Part shown: positions 54,701 to 60,700 of the stretch, piece by piece
How positions within the stretch are numbered: the first letter of the stretch is position 1
How the letters are laid out: every line of letters begins with the position of its first letter
Source of the DNA: Pictodentalium vernedei
Lineage: Eukaryota; Mollusca; Scaphopoda; Dentaliida; Dentaliidae
Direction: 5' to 3'
DNA: 64,000 nt
Assembly: GCA_031216915.1 (NCBI GenBank)
Contig: CM062289.1
Coordinates: forward strand, 446,610,910-446,674,909
Program-made: the position numbers and the translations under genes
The notes under the pieces: generated by a model
What the model was told of the DNA's origin: nothing
The model's input: only the letters and a program-made list of their open reading frames with translations
The model's database searches: none

Positions 54701-57700
54701 AATCCTTAAAAATCTTCTTCTCATGAACTATTAGTGGCAGAGACCTGATATTTGGTTTGCAGCTTCCTTTTGGGTTGTAGACTCAGGCTTGTACACAGAA
54801 AGTTTGAGGGGCAATATTTGCCATTGTTATGGGAGGGGCAGTAATTTTGGCCACGCCCAAAATTTCTATTTTCCAAACCGAGAGGCTGATTTGAACCAAA
54901 TTTTATGTGAGGGCTTATTGGGTCATGAGTACTTGATTTATGCAAAAAAAAAATTTCCCGCAGCCCCGTGGGAACCGCAGGAGCTAAAAATAGAAAAAAA
55001 TTAAAACGCCCATATCTCCAAAACTGCACGGCACTGAGAATTTTTATTTGGTGTGCAGCTTCCTTAGGACCAACAGAAAGGATTGGTAAAAAAAAATTGC
55101 CATGGGTTTTATCATAGGGTACAGTTTCGGGACTTTGAAAAAGTGCTGAGTCAGCACTTTTTAACACTGTAGGCAATGGGAAAAACATTAAAAAATCTTC
55201 TTCTCCAGATCCAGCAGGCAGAATCTTTTGATATTTGGTATGCAACATTGTAGGGTGGATCTGATTCAAGTTTGTTCAAATCGGCCCCCTGGGTTCATAT
55301 TTGGGCTCAGTATAGGAGCCCGATTTTGAACTTAGTGCATTTCAGGCAAATTTCTTAAAAAATCTTCTTCTCCAGATCCAGCAGGCAGAATCTTTTGATA
55401 TTTGGTATGCAACATTGTGGGGTGGATCTGATTCAAGTTTGTTCAAATCGGCCCCCTGGGTTTATATTTGGGCTCAGTATAGGAGCCCAAATTTGAACTT
55501 ACTGCATTTCAGGCAAATTTCTTTGAAAATCTTCTTCTCCAGATCCAGCAGGCAGAATCTTTTGATATTTGGTATGCAACATTGTAGGGTGGATCTGATT
55601 CAAGTTTGTTCAAATCGGCTTCCTAGATTCATATTTGGGCTTACTATAGAAGCCCGAATTCGAACTTAGTGCATTTCAGGCAAATTTCTTAAAAAATCTT
55701 CTTCTCCAGATCCAGCAGGCAGAATCTTTTCATATTTGGTAAGCAACATTGTGGGGTGGATCTGATTCAAGTTTGTTCAAATCGGCCCCCTGGGTTAATA
55801 TTTGGGCTCAGTATAGGAGCCCGATTTCGAACTTAGTGCATTTCAGGCAAATTTCTTCAAAAATCTTCTTCTTCAGATCCAGCAGGCAGAATCTTTTGAT
55901 ATTTGGTATGCAACATTGCGGGGTAGATCTGATTCAAGTTTGTTCAAATCGGCCCCCTGGATTCATATTTGGGCTTATTATAGAAGCCCGAATTTGAACT
56001 TAGTGCATTTCAGGCAAATTTCTTAAAAAATCTTCTTCTCCAGATCCAACAGGCAGAATCTTTTAATATTTGGTAAGCAACATTGTGGGGTGGATCTGAT
56101 TCAAGTTTGTTCAAATCGGCCCCCTGGGTTAATATTTGGGCTCAGTATAGGAGCCCGATTTCGAACTTAGTGCATTTCAGGCAAATTTCTTAAAAAATCT
56201 TCTTCTCCAGATCCAGCAGGCAGAATCTTTTGATATTTGGTATGCAACATTGTAGGGTGGATCTGATTCTAGTTTGTTCAAATCGGCCCCCTGGGTTCAT
56301 ATTTGGGCTCAGTATAGGAGCCCTATTTCGAACTTAGTGCATTTAGGCAAATTTCTTAAAAAATCTTCTCCAGATCCAGCAGGCAGAATCTTTTGATATT
56401 TGGTATGCAACATTGTGGGGTGGATCTGATTGAAGTTTGTTCAAATTGGCTTCCTAGATTCATATTTGGGCTCACTATAGAAGCTCGAATTTGAACTTAG
56501 TGCATTTCATGCAAATTTCTTAAAAAATCTTCTTCTCCAGATCCAGCGGGCAGAATCTTTTCATATTTGGTAAGCAACATTGTGGGGTGGATCTGATTCA
56601 AGTTTGTTCAAATCGGCCCCCTGGGTTTATATTTGGGCTCAGTATAGGAGCCCAAATTTGAACTTAGTGCATTTCAAGCAAATTTATTAAAAAATCTTCT
56701 TCTCCAGATCCAGCAGGCAGAATCTTTTGATATTTGGTATGCAACATTGTGGGGTGGATCTGATTCAAGTTTGTTCAAATCGGCTTCCTAGATTCATATT
56801 TGGGCTCACTATAGAAGCTCGAATTCGAACTTAGTGCATTTCAGGCAAATTTCTTAAAAAATTTTCTTCTCCAGATCCAGCTGGCAGAATCTTTTGATAT
56901 TTGGTATGCAACATTGTGGGATGGATCTGATGCAAATTTGTTCAAATCGGCTCCCTAGATTCATATTTGGGCTTACTATAGAAGCTCGAATTCGAACTTA
57001 TTGCATTTCAGGCATATTTCTTAAAAAATCTTCTTCTCCAGATCCAGCAGGCAGAATCTTTTGATATTTGGTATGCAACATTGTGGGGTGGATCTGATTC
57101 AAGTTTGTTCAAATCGGCCCCCTGGGTTTATATTTGGGCTCAGTATAGGAGCCCAAATTTGAACTTAGTGCATTTCAGGCAAATTTCTTTGAAAATCTTC
57201 TTCTCAAGATCCAGCAGGCAGAATCTTCTGATATTGGGTATGCACCATGCTTAGGGGGGTGAGATTCAAGTTTGTTCAAGCCAAGTCCCTGGGTTCATAT
57301 TTGGGCTCACTGTGGTAGCCCGAATTATAACTTAGTTCAAAATGAGCAATTTTCTTTAAAAATCTTCTTCAGATCCAGCAGTCGGAATGTTTTGATATTT
57401 GGTATGCAGCATCCTTAGGGGGTGAGATTCAAGTTTGTTCAAGCCATGTCCCTAGGTCCATATTTGGACTCACTGTGGGAGCTCGAATTGTAACTTAGTT
57501 CAAAATGAGGACTTTTCTTTAAAAATCTTCTTCTTCAGCCATGTCCCTAGGTCCATATTTGGACTCACTGTGGGAGCTCGAATTGTAACTTAGTTCAAAA
57601 TGAGGACTTTTCTTTAAAAATCTTCTTCTTCAGATCCAGCAGTCGGAATGTTTTGATATTTGGTGTGCAGCATCCTTAGGGGGGTGAGATTCAAGTTTGT

Positions 57701-60700
57701 TAAAGCCAAGTCCCTGGGTTCATATATGGGCTCCCTGTGGGAGCCTGAATTATAACTTAGTTCAATATGAGGAATATTCTTTAAAAATCTTCTTTGTTTT
57801 TGGATCCACTGGTCAGAATCTTTGGATATTTGGTATAAGCTTTTCTTAGGAGGAGCAGATGCAACTTGTTGAAATCAATTCTCTGGGTTGATATAAATTT
57901 AGGCTACCATGTCAGGTGAGCGCCCTCAGGCCCCTTGGGGCCTCTTGTCTTCAAAAATCTTCTTCTTCAGATCCACAGGTCAGAATGCTTTCATATTTGG
58001 TATATAACATCTCTAGGGGTGGGATGGGGGGGGGGGGGGGGGGGAGGTCAGATTCAAGTTTGTTCAAATCGGATCCATAGGTTAATATTTGGGCTCGCTA
58101 TGGTAGCCCAAATGTTGACTTAGTGCAAGATGAAGAAATTTCTTTAAAATTTCTCTTCTTCAGATCCAACAGTCAGAATGCGTTCATATTTGGTACACAA
58201 CATCTCTAGGGAAGTCAGATTCAACTGTGTTCAAATCAAGAGCCTGGGTTAATATTTGGGCTCCCTATGGGAGCCGGAATTGGCCATGTTGCTGAAGAAT
58301 TAAAAATTTTGTATTCAGTACCCTCTAGAGGTGTGTAACTAAAATTAATCCACATAGGTTGTATCAAGGGCTTCATAGGGGAGCTCTGCATTTTACATCA
58401 TGATCAACTGAAGAAAAGGCATGATGCCCGGATTATTTTTGTCACTCCTGAGGGATTTCGTAATGTAGACTCATTCTTGGACTCTGTTTATATTGTGTTC
58501 TGTTCAAGATGAGCGCTTCAGGCCCTGTGGGGGGGCTCTTGTTTTATTAGCTTGTCAACCAAGCATACAGAACTGCATGAAAAATTCTTACCTGGTGTAC
58601 TCAGTAACAGGGTCCAGTGAATGTTTGAGATTCAATTCGTTTCGATTAGAGCTGTAGGTTAACCGAAACCGAACCAAGGTTTTTAGTTTTTTTTAAAAAC
58701 CGAAACCGTCGACATCCCGTAATCTAAGGTTTTTCGTTTTTTATTAAATACTCTCTTGCTGCAGAAATTCACAGAATGAAGCCATCCCAGAGTAGTGAGA
58801 GTACCCAGACACTGCCAACTCTGGGAAGGCTACATTCTGTGAATTTCCGACATTTCAGTTTAGTTGTGTTTGCAGCTTTCCTCAAGTTGCGTGTAGGTGT
58901 CAGACCTCGAAAAATGGCCAAGCACAATAAAAGTTCTGTATATTTAGGTAATTATTATATTGGCCTTCCTGGTTCTTCATGTATTATAGCTTATTTTGGG
59001 CATTCATTGAGTTTCACTCAATTTCACTGCCATTCAGTTATGACTCCGGACATAAGAATGAGTTTTATTGAATTTTATTTGGCCTCATGAACAAACCGAA
59101 AACCGAACTGAACCGAGGTTTTACTCCACCTGATAAACCAAAACCGAAACCGAACAAGAAATTTAAAAACCTACAGCTCTAGTTTCGATTCAAACCATCT
59201 TGTTTATTCGAAAAAATCGAATCCTGGCAGATTTGGATTTCATACAGTTCTTCACTGTCGACTTTCTGAAGATAACAACTCACCATGCAATTTTCTGATG
59301 AATGAGATTAAAAGTGTCCAGTCTAACTAGATAGCACAAATTCAATCAGACAATTCATAAAAGTGACATTTGAAGCAATAGTGGAGACTGCATTACAACT
59401 CGTTTGTGAATGTCATAGCCTATATCTCACTTAGTACAGTAGAGCCCATGTAATTGCATAACACTGCTAATTGAATATAACTTCCAAACAGTCTTGTAAT
59501 GACGATAATTTACTCTGACAATCATCAAATTTACCTTGTTTACAAACCTATTTGGTCTCAGTACATCCAATACAGGCATTTCATCTGATATATCTTTTTA
59601 ACCCTTTACCCAACGCAGACGATATCAAAATTTATTATTTTAAATATCATTTTTTTCAAATTTTGCAAAAAATTTCAACAGAACCATATCATTTGACCCC
59701 TCGTTGGAACGAGCTCGTCACATGATATGGTTTTGTTGGAATTGTTTGAAAAATAATATTTTTTCAACTGCTGAATTTGCATATTACATGGGCAGATACG
59801 GGCGATTCGTTGGGTAAAGGGTTAAAAGAACTTTGTGATAATAGTATAAATGCATCATTTATCTCCACTTCAGAACCCTAAGAAGTGAAGCAGTGCTTGT
59901 TTACGGTGGTAAACAAGCTCTGTTTTACTGGAAAAATAGGTCCCAGCCGCCATTGACCACTGCTTGGGGTGGAAGTCCTCTAAAACGGGCAACATGGGTA
60001 TCAACAATTGACTAAACTTGACTTCATCTCCATTTTTCAGTCATGATAAGCCATTGTGCAGAAATATGTGACCTTAAACACCAATAAATAAATAAATATG
60101 CTTACCGTATTTACTCTGTGTTGGGACACTCTATGATTTGGGACACACATTTTTTCCAGAAAACTATATTTTTTTTATGCTCCAAAGTTTGGGACATTCA
60201 GGAGATTTGTTTCTAGTTGGCCCTTCGCTAGTAGCAGTTGACACTCATAAAAAAAATTCTTGAGTAACTAAAAATTTTCATTTTTTGCTTCCAAAACATA
60301 GCTTATGATCCCTCATTGGAACGAGCGCAATGTACTCGTTCCAATGAGGGATCATGAGCTATGATTGCGCTCGTTCCAATGAGGGATCATGAGCTATGTT
60401 TTGGACGGCAACTTTCGTATACAGTGATGGAAAACGAATCACACACAACTTTATTCAGCATCAAATCAAGACCAGGCTGTGTTCTTTCCCCATTTTCTAA
60501 GAATTGGGACACCTGTGAAAATAATTATTTTTAGCTGTCCCAATACATAGAGTAAATACGGTAGTTCATTTCTAGATTTCAGGAGAGTGACCAAATCTCT
60601 GTTAATTGAAGCCTCCAGTTAATTGAATAATACTCACGGGCAAAGTGACTCTTCAATTTAATTGGGTTCCACTGTATAGGCTGTCCTATGGATTTGTCTC

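Noticed and set aside
55415..55997. ORFs repeating [15 protein letters not shown]
   Set aside because: They are shadows of the 167-bp array in the Helentron-like element.
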